Shown here in pieces: positions 54,640-63,089 of a DNA stretch of 64,000 nucleotides (the first letter of the stretch is position 1; every line of letters begins with the position of its first letter). A program made the translations under genes and the position numbers. Below the pieces are notes generated by a model, which was not told the DNA's origin, made no database searches, and saw only the letters and a list, made by a program, of their open reading frames with translations. The stretch comes from Lysinibacillus sp. JNUCC-52 (lineage in GTDB: Bacteria; Bacillota; Bacilli; Bacillales_A; Planococcaceae). The stretch lies in the NCBI RefSeq assembly GCF_015999545.1, contig NZ_CP065546.1:1426001-1490000 (forward strand), in the 5' to 3' direction.

Positions 54640-55017
54640 ATGTCAACATTTTCTCGTAGTAAATCTATCAAAGGTGCAGCAAATGCAGGAGGACAAGGAG
54701 TTTTCACTCTTACCGTAGTAGGTAGCGACAAAAGTGGCTCAAATTACGATGTAGCTTGTACATTGGACACTGAGTTTTTCAGTGGGGTACAAGGAACTTT
54801 ACGAATTCAATCTATCGTAAATGGCTCGTGGTATACTCATCGTGAATACACTGGTAATATTCCTGTTGCAAATTTCCCAGCAAATTTCAATGGTGATGGT
54901 CGTTTGAACTACACGTTTGCTAGCGTTACTGATGCCAACCGCAGTCAAATGCGTATTCAAGCAACAGTGGCTGGTATAACTTGGGCTATCGACCCTTGGA
55001 ACGAAGGTAATATGTAA
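54640..55017 (+). CDS. Beta-rich small protein, unknown
   Basis: A 125-residue protein without signal peptide or membrane segment, Gly/Ser/Thr/Asn-rich and apparently all-beta: GVFTLTVVGSDKSGSNYDVA, FFSGVQGTLRIQSIV, GDGRLNYTFASVTD, MRIQATVAGITWAID. AAAGAAGG precedes ATG at 54640. Together with the sigma-like and holin genes on the other strand it could be a structural or secreted product. No family recognised. Confidence 0.6.
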   Translation: MSTFSRSKSIKGAANAGGQGVFTLTVVGSDKSGSNYDVACTLDTEFFSGVQGTLRIQSIVNGSWYTHREYTGNIPVANFPANFNGDGRLNYTFASVTDANRSQMRIQATVAGITWAIDPWNEGNM

Positions 55018-55028
55018 TATCCGAGCAC

Positions 55029-55060
55029 GAGTCCATTAATTGGGCTCGTTTTTTGTGTTT
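55029..55060 (+). terminator. Terminator
   Basis: ACGAGTCCATTAATTGGGCTCGTTTTTT behind the 54640 gene. Confidence 0.85.
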
Positions 55061-55326
55061 AGTAAGAAACGAACGGAGAAGTGATTTATTCACTATAAAT
55101 GCTATTGGTGGTATGTTAATTGTTTTACCTGGATAATTCACCTTCTTATTTGCCCTTCCCAACCAAGTAAAGATTTATTTGCAAATAAAAAATAAAAATT
55201 AATAAAAATTACCTTCAGACTTTATTTATCACCAAATGCAAAAACTCCATTTTGAAAATAGCTTAATCAAAATGCAGTTAAACTTTATTCCACTCTATAT
55301 TTAACAATAATATCCATAAATATTCC

Positions 55327-55350
55327 TCAACAATTTGGTCCTATTGTTGA
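55327..55350. repeat. Dispersed short repeat (best copy)
   Basis: TCAACAAT-TTGGTCCT-ATTGTTGA: eight-base arms around TTGGTCCT. Related copies are at 46155-46178 and 42154-42176. Confidence 0.6.
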
Positions 55351-55574
55351 AGAAAAAAAGATGAAAGGTCTATTCATTATTCCTTTAGACTTATTCATGA
55401 CCATAATCACTTTCGATAATACGACTAATCGCTACCGTACTATGTTGATCATGCAATACAAATAAACAAAAATATTTCTCCAAACTTCGCTCTGTAAGCG
55501 AGTTTTCCCTTTGATTTTTTACTCGTCCTCAATCTTTTTCTCTCTTCCCCCGCGCTCAATCTCCTATTATTGTC

Positions 55575-55768
55575 TTATGAATTCTGCTTTGAACTGAACT
55601 TTCTCTCAGCTTCCAGCATATCCTTCACCTTTTTCAAATCTGTAAGTCTTTCACAGTATTTATGGTAGACCTTTCCATCTTCTTTTCCATAACAGTAAAC
55701 CTTATTTACTGATTCCAACTTTATTCGTTCCGCACATTTAAAGAAAAATTTACCAACTATAAATTGAC
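55575..55768 (-). pseudogene. Gene fragment without a start
   Basis: The minus strand reads about 64 coding-like residues to TAA at 55575: FIVGKFFFKCAERIKLESVN, VYCYGKEDGKVYHKYCERL, TDLKKVKDMLEAERKF. Three Cys suggest a small zinc- or Fe-S-type site. No ATG, GTG or TTG precedes it; a stop lies in frame at about 55774. It overlaps the promoter of the GntR operon. Probably the end of a lost gene. The remainder of 55061-55574 shows no gene. Confidence 0.4.
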
Positions 55769-55792
55769 AATTTAATTATTACGTTGTATGGT
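55764..55792 (+). promoter_or_regulatory. SigA-type promoter of the GntR-ABC operon
   Basis: TTGACA (55764-55769), 17 bases, TATGGT (55787-55792). A 24-base inverted repeat overlaps its -10. Confidence 0.75.
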
Positions 55793-55813
55793 TAGTTACA
55801 TAAGTAATGAACC
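55790..55813. promoter_or_regulatory. Inverted repeat, likely GntR operator
   Basis: GGTTAGTTAC-ATAA-GTAATGAACC: eight of ten positions pair. It overlaps the -10 and the start point of the GntR gene, so autorepression is likely. Confidence 0.65.
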
Positions 55814-55833
55814 AATTAACTAGGAGGTGGATT

Positions 55834-56193
55834 GTGATTTATTCTTTAAGCAATGAAAAACCAATTTTCCAACAAATTCGTGAACGGATTGTAGATGCAA
55901 TACTTGATGGGCAACTACAATCTGAAGATCGCATTCCATCGACAAATGAATTTGCAAAAGAATATCAAATTAATCCTGCAACTGCAGGAAAGGGCGTGAA
56001 CGAATTAGTGGAAAAGGGTGTCATTTATAAAAAACGAGGTGTAGGTATGTTTGTTAGTCCTGACGCACGGAAAATTTTAATAGCCGAACGGAAGGAAATT
56101 TTCTTTGCTCAACATATTGAACCATTAAAAAAAGAAGCAATCCGTTTAGGTATCTCAGATGAAGAATTACAAAATATGTTACAGAGGGGATAA
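55834..56193 (+). CDS. GntR-family regulator, YtrA type
   Basis: A 119-residue short GntR regulator: KPIFQQIRERIVDAILDGQL, RIPSTNEFAKEYQINPATAGKG, GVIYKKRGVGMFVSPDARK is the winged helix, followed by a short helical tail (about 50 residues) as in the YtrA subfamily. These repress linked ABC-transporter genes, often in response to cell-envelope antibiotics. Start GTG at 55834 has GGAGG six bases upstream. The stop is four bases before the ABC gene. Confidence 0.9.
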   Translation: MIYSLSNEKPIFQQIRERIVDAILDGQLQSEDRIPSTNEFAKEYQINPATAGKGVNELVEKGVIYKKRGVGMFVSPDARKILIAERKEIFFAQHIEPLKKEAIRLGISDEELQNMLQRG

Positions 56194-56196
56194 CGT

Positions 56197-57063
56197 ATGA
56201 AGATCGATGTGAGTAATGTAAGTAAGTTGTATAAGCAAAAGTATGCTTTAAAAAATGTATCATTCACTCTAGAAGGGCCTAAAATTATTGGTTTGTTAGG
56301 TCATAATGGCGCTGGTAAAACAACATTCCTCAATCTTTTAGCAGGGCTTATTGCGACAACCGAAGGACAAATTTGTTTCAATGGCGAGAATGTTTTTAAT
56401 GCTCCAGTGATATTGCGAGACATTTGTTATGTCGCTGAGAGTAGGAATTTTCAAGAAGATATGACAGTTGCGCAAAGTTTAAAAGCCAATAGTTTTTTCT
56501 ATCCAAAGTGGGATGGTGAGCTTGCAAATGAGCTTCTGCAAGTGTTTGCTCTTCATCCAAAATATAAGGTGCGCAATCTTTCGAAAGGGATGGCCTCTGC
56601 ACTCGGTATTATAACAGGGTTTGCTAGTAATGCAACAATCACAATATTTGATGAACCCTATATTGGATTAGATGTTGCTGCAAGAAATACATTTTATGAT
56701 TTATTAATAGAACAACAAATAGAAAACCCAAGGCTATTTCTTTTATCGACACATTTAATAGATGAAGCTAGTGAATTGTTTGAGGAAATTCTTATCCTGC
56801 ACGAAGGTGAAATATTGCTTCAAAAAACCGTAGAAGAATGGGAAAAATATATCGTTGCAGTTAAAGGCAGCACACAAGATGTCGAGCACGCAATCAAAGA
56901 CTTTGAAGTAATTTACATGCACACTTTTATGCAGGAGATGACCGCCATTGTATATGCAGATGGTCATGTTATTGAAGGAGATAACATCACGCTAGAAAAT
57001 GTATCTTTACAAGACCTATTAGTGTATTTAAGTAAGCAGCAGAAAGCGAGGCTAGCGAAATGA
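56197..57063 (+). CDS. ABC transporter ATP-binding protein
   Basis: A 288-residue ATPase: Walker A GHNGAGKTTF (about 34-43), the signature NLSKGMASALGI (LSKGM in place of LSGGQ), Walker B ITIFDEPYIGLD, and the switch H in LLSTHLIDEA. The C-terminal 80 residues are family specific. It powers the permease at 57060, which overlaps by four bases. As in YtrB-like systems, it may export an antimicrobial or sense envelope stress. Confidence 0.92.
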   Translation: MKIDVSNVSKLYKQKYALKNVSFTLEGPKIIGLLGHNGAGKTTFLNLLAGLIATTEGQICFNGENVFNAPVILRDICYVAESRNFQEDMTVAQSLKANSFFYPKWDGELANELLQVFALHPKYKVRNLSKGMASALGIITGFASNATITIFDEPYIGLDVAARNTFYDLLIEQQIENPRLFLLSTHLIDEASELFEEILILHEGEILLQKTVEEWEKYIVAVKGSTQDVEHAIKDFEVIYMHTFMQEMTAIVYADGHVIEGDNITLENVSLQDLLVYLSKQQKARLAK

Positions 57064-57755
57064 AAACAGTACAAGGTAGCTTATACGTTTTATTTCAAAG
57101 CTATAAAAAAAGTAATATTATTTTTTGGATGATTGTGTTTTCAATCGTCATTTTATCTTTTTTCATCGACGCCTTTTTTGGACAGTATGTATCCTTTGCT
57201 ATGACGATTTCAATACCTGTTTATATTTTTTACAGTATAAAGGGAGCAAAAATTTTAAATAACACTTTGCCTTATTTTTTGAAGCTTGGTTTAAGTCGTA
57301 TGCAGTATATGTGCAATGTTGGCTTATTTTTCATCGTATGGAGCCTTGCTGGTGCATTTGTAATCGCTTGTACACATAAAATCATAGCCCTCATTTCTAA
57401 CCTATTAAATTATGACAATATGATCATCGTCCACCCTATTTTATTTTTCAGCAATTCTGATTCATTTTTATTAACAATGTCGATGGATACCGTGTTACTT
57501 CTATTCTGTTTAACTTCAAGCTTGCTTTTAAATGTCATCTTTTACCGCTTTGGTACATTGGGTGGCTATAGCTTTATTGGATTACTTGCGTTGATTCCGA
57601 TCATGATGGTTATTTTCGAATGGTATACACCGCTGTTTGAATTAGTTTCGAACACTTCTGCTTTTTCTATCATCGCTAGCTTACTAGCTATTATCATTTT
57701 TATCTATATCTTAATCTCTAGTGCGTTACGAAAAGCTTCTGCAATCCCATCATAA
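57060..57755 (+). CDS. ABC transporter permease-like membrane protein
   Basis: A 231-residue protein with six hydrophobic segments (about 22-38, 41-58, 88-108, 138-160, 165-185, 195-222). It overlaps the ATPase gene by four bases, so it is the transmembrane partner. No signature of a known family; similar small permeases accompany YtrA-type regulators. Confidence 0.8.
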   Translation: MKTVQGSLYVLFQSYKKSNIIFWMIVFSIVILSFFIDAFFGQYVSFAMTISIPVYIFYSIKGAKILNNTLPYFLKLGLSRMQYMCNVGLFFIVWSLAGAFVIACTHKIIALISNLLNYDNMIIVHPILFFSNSDSFLLTMSMDTVLLLFCLTSSLLLNVIFYRFGTLGGYSFIGLLALIPIMMVIFEWYTPLFELVSNTSAFSIIASLLAIIIFIYILISSALRKASAIPS

Positions 57756-57819
57756 AACCGTGCATTCAAACATTAAATAAAGAAAAGTAAAATCATTAAC
57801 TTTGAAGGGAATCGACGAA

Positions 57820-58539
57820 ATGAAAAAAATCATTTTGAAAATTATTGGTTTAGAAATGCTTCTCATAATTTTTTATGTTGTAAATGGGGCATTCGTATCC
57901 ATTCAACAGCCATCAAGCCCTTTTTTACAATTTGCTTTGTTGATTCCTTTGGCAATTGGCCTCTTTCTTTATATTGCTATCAAAAAGAAATGGCGCCATT
58001 ACTTCTTCATTGGCATCAATAAAGAAAATATTATCGTATACTCACCGCTCCTTATCGTGTTATGTATTATTTTAATTGGTACAAAAGGTTTGAATTTTGC
58101 ATCCATTAGCGATTTACTACTTATGTTGTTGATGCAAATGTTTATTGTTGCGTTTATTGAAGAAACCATTTTTAGAGGCATCCTACTTCGTATGTTACTA
58201 CCTAAGGGAACCTTTGTTGCGGTATGGATTTCGAGCATACTGTTTGGCATCACCCATGCATTGCAGCTAATTGGAGGGCAATCTATTGAGGATACAATCA
58301 TTCAAATTATATATGCACTCCTAGTAGGTCTCGTTCTTTCGTTACTAATTATCGATGGGCAATCCATTATTTTGACGATTCTCTTCCATGGTTTGAATAA
58401 TTTCTTTAACTTTATGGGAAATGCAGAAAGTTCTATGCTAACTGCGTATATTATCATTTTTGTTCTATTTGTTTATATGTTGGTTTTATGGCGACGTGTT
58501 AAGAAAAAGGCAGCCATCCAACCGTTGCCAACTTTATAA
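57820..58539 (+). CDS. CPBP intramembrane metalloprotease
   Basis: A 239-residue membrane protein with eight or so hydrophobic stretches. CPBP (Abi) motifs are visible: EETIFRG (Glu-Glu-x-x-x-Arg), the FGITHALQ His and LFHGLNNF (His with Asn). This family processes or modifies peptides; some protect producers of bacteriocins. It is 64 bases behind the permease and may be in the same operon. GAAGGGAA precedes ATG at 57820. Confidence 0.9.
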   Translation: MKKIILKIIGLEMLLIIFYVVNGAFVSIQQPSSPFLQFALLIPLAIGLFLYIAIKKKWRHYFFIGINKENIIVYSPLLIVLCIILIGTKGLNFASISDLLLMLLMQMFIVAFIEETIFRGILLRMLLPKGTFVAVWISSILFGITHALQLIGGQSIEDTIIQIIYALLVGLVLSLLIIDGQSIILTILFHGLNNFFNFMGNAESSMLTAYIIIFVLFVYMLVLWRRVKKKAAIQPLPTL

Positions 58540-58694
58540 TCTTATAAAATAGCACCTTCGATGAGGAGTTGTTTTTTTGATTAATAAGATACAGATTGTT
58601 GTAGTGAAAGGAATAGGGCATTACTATGGGCTTGTCCTGTAAAGGATGCCCGCTAATAATGCCCGAATTAAATCATTTTATTCAACATTAAAAA

Positions 58695-59819
58695 TTACTT
58701 TTGATAAACACCTTTAGATGTAATCTCGTCAACACTAACTTTTCGATCTTCATTCAATGACAATGTAAGAGCATCTGCTGTCGCAATAGAGGCTCTCGCT
58801 GCAGTACCGTCCAATAGAGGAATAAATTCTTCTTCTACCTCTGCACCTTGCATAATGCTATGGAAATACTTCATTTCTTTTTCCATAATCGAGTTCAGCC
58901 ACATTGGCGGTGTTTGATTTGGTTTACCATAGGCAATCGCTTGATCAGACTTTAACCCACTATAGATTCTTGTACGATCCTCATCTTCTTCTTTCGATTC
59001 ATGCAGTAAATATCTTTCTTCTTTTTCTGGCGTTTTTAAAACGACTTTTACATCTTGCAAATCGATTAAAATGGCACCTTTTGTTCCTTGGATTTTTACA
59101 AAATGATCGCTCCATCTAAAGGCAGATCCATATTGTAATGTTGCAAATCGTTTATTTTCAAATTCAAGCGTGATTAGCAGCATATCATCTTCATCACCAA
59201 ATTGTTCCCCTTGATGCGCAACATTTCCGCCAACCATCGATACACGTTTAGCTGGACCCATTAAAAACTGAATAAAATCAAGTTCATGAATATGATGATA
59301 TAAATGACCGCCTGAAAGTTCTCTTTGTTTTTTCCAGCTTACTTCTTTTTGTGCTTCTTCCCAGCCATTTCGTTCTGCATGGCAGAAAAGAATTTCACCA
59401 ATTTCACCTTCATTAATCAATCTTTTCGCTGTCCGTACCCCGTTCATAAAATTCATAACATGCCCTGCCATAAACGTCACGTCGTTTCGCTTCGTAGCTT
59501 CAATCATCTCATTGCAATCTTCATAGGATAAAGCAATTGGCTTTTCACAAAATACATGTTTGTTATTTTGAGCAGCACTTAACACGGGATGCTTATGAAA
59601 TCCATTTGGTGAAGCGATAATAATCGCATCTATATCTGAACGTTGACACAATGCTTCAACATCAGGTTCAACTTCACACTCTAGCTCTGCAGCTACAGCT
59701 TCTGCATTATTTGGATCATATACCGCTACAATTTTTGCATCTTCTAAACGGTTCAGTATTCTTGCAAGACCAGCGCCAAAATAGCCAGTCCCTACTACTC
59801 CATAGTTGATTTGACTCAT
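58695..59819 (-). CDS. Gfo/Idh/MocA-type sugar oxidoreductase
   Basis: A 374-residue NAD(P)-dependent oxidoreductase: N-terminal Rossmann GVVGTGYFGAGLARIL, then HVFCEKPIALSYEDC (EKP motif), and the C-terminal beta sheet with YHHIHELDFIQFLMGP. The family oxidises sugars or inositols. It follows a sugar ABC permease on the minus strand, so it acts on the imported substrate. GAGGAG precedes ATG. Confidence 0.92.
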   Translation of the reverse strand: MSQINYGVVGTGYFGAGLARILNRLEDAKIVAVYDPNNAEAVAAELECEVEPDVEALCQRSDIDAIIIASPNGFHKHPVLSAAQNNKHVFCEKPIALSYEDCNEMIEATKRNDVTFMAGHVMNFMNGVRTAKRLINEGEIGEILFCHAERNGWEEAQKEVSWKKQRELSGGHLYHHIHELDFIQFLMGPAKRVSMVGGNVAHQGEQFGDEDDMLLITLEFENKRFATLQYGSAFRWSDHFVKIQGTKGAILIDLQDVKVVLKTPEKEERYLLHESKEEDEDRTRIYSGLKSDQAIAYGKPNQTPPMWLNSIMEKEMKYFHSIMQGAEVEEEFIPLLDGTAARASIATADALTLSLNEDRKVSVDEITSKGVYQK

Positions 59820-59848
59820 AATTAATCTCCTCTCAATTTAAACAATTA

Positions 59849-60679
59849 TTATTTTCCTGCTCCATCCGATAAACCGCCTGCAATCTTATTTTGGATAATC
59901 ATGAAGAATATAATAGAAGGTAAAATGACAATTACCGATGCGGCCATCATTTCTCCCCAGTCCAAAACTTCTGAGCCTGTTAAGGAATACAATGCCACTG
60001 ATATAGGCATCTTTTCAGAACTATTTATAAGAAGCAAGGCAAATAAAAACTCATTCCACGTATTGATAAAAGTATAAATAGCAGTTGCCACCACACCTGG
60101 TGCTACAATTGGCAGCACGACTTGCAAAAAGGTGCGCACTATTCCAGCTCCATCTACCTTTGCCGCTTCCTCTATTTCTAACGGCACAGTTTGAAAGAAT
60201 CCAATAAGCATCCATATCGCATAAGGAATGGAAAAGGAAAGATATGTGATAACTAGTCCTGTCCATGTATTTACTAAACCTACTGATACGATAATAATCG
60301 AATATGGAACAGCCAAAAGAATAGGCGGGAACATATAAGTAGTAATTAAAATTTTCGTCATTTTCTTTCCAGCCTTTGGAAAGAAACGGACAATGCCGTA
60401 TGCCCCTAATGCGGACACTACGATGGTAATGAAAGTCGCTGAAAATGATACTAATAAACTATTTTTTATATTGGTAGTAAACGATAAGTCATTTAATACT
60501 CTGAAATAGTAATCAAATGTTATATTTTCAGGTAAGAATGAAAGTGGATTATTAGCCATTTCCCCTGAGGACTTTACTGACGATAAAATAATCCACAGTA
60601 ACGGGAAGACCGACACGATGGCTAATAAAGTCAAATAAATATAATTCAATGTTGTAGATAGTTTGCTTTTTCCTACCAT
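59849..60679 (-). CDS. Sugar ABC permease, MalG type
   Basis: A 276-residue membrane protein with six segments. The conserved EAA loop is visible as EIEEAAKVDGAGIVRTFLQVVLP. ATG at 60679 overlaps the stop of the previous gene (TAATG) and GGGAGG lies before it. Together with the MalF-type permease it forms the channel; the ATPase is not in this operon and is probably shared (MsmX-like). Confidence 0.93.
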   Translation of the reverse strand: MVGKSKLSTTLNYIYLTLLAIVSVFPLLWIILSSVKSSGEMANNPLSFLPENITFDYYFRVLNDLSFTTNIKNSLLVSFSATFITIVVSALGAYGIVRFFPKAGKKMTKILITTYMFPPILLAVPYSIIIVSVGLVNTWTGLVITYLSFSIPYAIWMLIGFFQTVPLEIEEAAKVDGAGIVRTFLQVVLPIVAPGVVATAIYTFINTWNEFLFALLLINSSEKMPISVALYSLTGSEVLDWGEMMAASVIVILPSIIFFMIIQNKIAGGLSDGAGK

Positions 60680-61569
60680 TATCGATCCTCCCTTTCCCAT
60701 TTATCGAGTAATTTAAAGTATAAGAAACAAATACCAAGTAAAAACAATAATAGAATAACAGTAATAGCAGAAGCGACACCAAGCTGCTTCATTCCCCATC
60801 CTGCTTTAAATGCGAAGATTGGTAGCGTTGTCGTAATATCTGAAGGTCCCCCACCAGTAATTAAGTATAGGATATCAAAGTTATTAAAGACCCAAATCGT
60901 TCTTAGAACTAACAGTAACCCGATAACGACACGAATATGTCTAAGCGTAATATGCCAAAATACTTGGAAGGAGGATGCCCCATCCATTTGGGCTGCTTCG
61001 TACTGTTCTGATGGAACTGTCTTTAAGGCTGATAAAATATTTACCATAAACAATGGTGCACCAAACCAAATATTGATTAATACTACAACAATAAAAGCTA
61101 AATCTGGATTAGCCAGAAAGTTAATATTTGCGTCTGTTATTCCGAGCTTCGTAAGTAAATTAGGTATAAAACCGTATACATCGTTTAGAATATACTTCCA
61201 TGAAAAGGCAATGACGATTGCTGGAAATGCCCACGGAATAATCAATAAAGTTCGGTAAAGTCCCGTGAATTTTGGAATTCTATTTAAGGCTAACGCAGCA
61301 GTGAAACCAACAAATAATTGCCCTGCTAACGACAAAACAGTCCATTTGATTGAATTGAGAAAAGCCCTATAAAAATCTGGATTAGTTAAAACAAATTTGA
61401 AGTTATCTAACCATACAAAATCATAAAATGGACGGATTAAATTTTTCGAAGTAAAACTAAAATAGATACTCGAAAAAATCGGATAGATTAATAGTAAAAT
61501 AACGATTAGTACAGAAGGTAAAACGAACAGCATACCTGTCCAATTAAAAGACTTAAGCTTTTTTTCCAT
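60679..61569 (-). CDS. Sugar ABC permease, MalF type
   Basis: A 296-residue membrane protein with six segments and the EAA loop QYEAAQMDGASSFQVFWHITLP-like text. It is the partner of the permease at 59849. GGAAGGAG precedes ATG. Transcribed behind the binding-protein gene across a hairpin. Confidence 0.93.
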   Translation of the reverse strand: MEKKLKSFNWTGMLFVLPSVLIVILLLIYPIFSSIYFSFTSKNLIRPFYDFVWLDNFKFVLTNPDFYRAFLNSIKWTVLSLAGQLFVGFTAALALNRIPKFTGLYRTLLIIPWAFPAIVIAFSWKYILNDVYGFIPNLLTKLGITDANINFLANPDLAFIVVVLINIWFGAPLFMVNILSALKTVPSEQYEAAQMDGASSFQVFWHITLRHIRVVIGLLLVLRTIWVFNNFDILYLITGGGPSDITTTLPIFAFKAGWGMKQLGVASAITVILLLFLLGICFLYFKLLDKWEREDR

Positions 61570-61691
61570 GTCACGTCTCCTTCCCTGTTATGTAATGACC
61601 TGTTACTGCAGTTACACTTTAGCTAAATTGCTTCCACTTTATTTCGAGACATCACACATTGAAAAAGTGGAGAACTTCTGCAAAACAAGTT

Positions 61692-61734
61692 AAAAAACAA
61701 ACGCTCTCATCATTTATGAGAGCGTCGTAAGTTG
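61692..61734 (-). terminator. Hairpin between binding-protein and permease genes
   Basis: ACGCTCTCAT...ATGAGAGCGT. In such operons this reduces read-through, giving more binding protein than permease. Confidence 0.7.
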
Positions 61735-61751
61735 TGTAGTCCGAGCTCTGC

Positions 61752-63089
61752 TTATTTACCTAACATCTTAAATAAGTCATTTAATTCCTTTTCGGCCTTT
61801 TCCGCAGCTTCGTTTACAGGTACATCTTTCAGTACAATATCTTGGAACATTTTCTCAATAACGCCTTGACTCACGATAATACCTGATTGTAAGGTTGGAC
61901 CATTCTCCATACCGATTGCAGTCCCTTTATCTACGGCTGCGCTAATTACTTTAACGGCATGATCAAATTTCTGGATTGTCGGATTATTTAAGAATGCTGG
62001 GTCCTCCGCAATGTCTTTTAAAGCTGGTAACATACCCGCTGGTACTGAATGTAAAAACTTAATGTATTCTTCTTTTTCATATAAGCTTTCTACAAATGCC
62101 TTAGCAATTTCAGGATGCTTACTATTTTTCCACACTACAACTGGAATGTTTGATGTTTCAATTCCGTTTTCTGGATCATTCGCATTTATTTTTGGCATAG
62201 GTGCAGCATCAATTTTATCCAGCAACTGTGGAGAATTCGTTTCTACTCCGCCGATTTGGAAACCGCTATTAAAGTCAAATGCAGTTTTTCCTTGATAGTA
62301 TAAATTAGCCTGATCTAATACTTTGTAATTGACTGAGCCTTCAGGCGATGTCGTTTTATACATATTGATCCAATAATTGATACCATCAATTGCAGCTTTA
62401 CTCGTTAAGTTTGCTTTTCCATCTTTCGTTATTAACGTTTCACCAGCAGAACGCACATAAAAATTTAGGAATCGTGTTGCCATCATATCGCCCGATCCCA
62501 TCGGCACTGATAATCCATACACATCAGGCGCATTATTTAACTTTTTAGCAGTTTCATATAGCTCATCCCATGTTTTTGGAACTTCCAATCCTGCTGCTTC
62601 TAATAAATCTTTTCTATACCACATAACTTGAGCATGAGAATACAGTGGTATCGAGTAATTATTTTCATCCACTGTTCCTTCTTGTAATGGAGCTTCATAA
62701 AAACGATCTCTACCAATGTTATCAATAACATCATTCAATGGTACAAGCGCATCAACATCGATTAATTCAACGACATGGTTTGGTAATGCTGTACTCACAT
62801 CTGGAACTTGTCCAGATTGCAAACCTGTCGTCCATTTCGTATAAAATTCAGGCCATGCAAACGTTTCAATTTTTATTTTTACTTTCGGGTGTTCTTTCAC
62901 AAATGAATCTGCAGCTGCTTGCATAAATTCAAGTCTCGGCCCTTGTGTAAAGGAATGCCAAACTGTAATTTCCCCTTCAAATTCCCCTGAAGAACTTTGG
63001 CTGGTTGTAGCTTCTTTTTCTCCACTGCTACAAGCAGTAATAATCATCATAGCTAATACGGCAAAAAGCACTAATAATTTCTTTTTCAT
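61752..63089 (-). CDS. Sugar-binding lipoprotein of an ABC transporter
   Basis: A 445-residue extracellular solute-binding protein of family 1: lipobox ITAC (Cys20), then GEITVWHSFTQGPRLEFMQAAADSF, the central YSHAQVMWYRKDLLEAAG, and a C-terminal half with PVVVWKNSKHPEIAKAF. It binds a sugar or sugar phosphate (glycerol-3-phosphate or maltodextrin-like are possible). GGGAGG precedes ATG. First gene of the operon. Confidence 0.93.
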   Translation of the reverse strand: MKKKLLVLFAVLAMMIITACSSGEKEATTSQSSSGEFEGEITVWHSFTQGPRLEFMQAAADSFVKEHPKVKIKIETFAWPEFYTKWTTGLQSGQVPDVSTALPNHVVELIDVDALVPLNDVIDNIGRDRFYEAPLQEGTVDENNYSIPLYSHAQVMWYRKDLLEAAGLEVPKTWDELYETAKKLNNAPDVYGLSVPMGSGDMMATRFLNFYVRSAGETLITKDGKANLTSKAAIDGINYWINMYKTTSPEGSVNYKVLDQANLYYQGKTAFDFNSGFQIGGVETNSPQLLDKIDAAPMPKINANDPENGIETSNIPVVVWKNSKHPEIAKAFVESLYEKEEYIKFLHSVPAGMLPALKDIAEDPAFLNNPTIQKFDHAVKVISAAVDKGTAIGMENGPTLQSGIIVSQGVIEKMFQDIVLKDVPVNEAAEKAEKELNDLFKMLGK

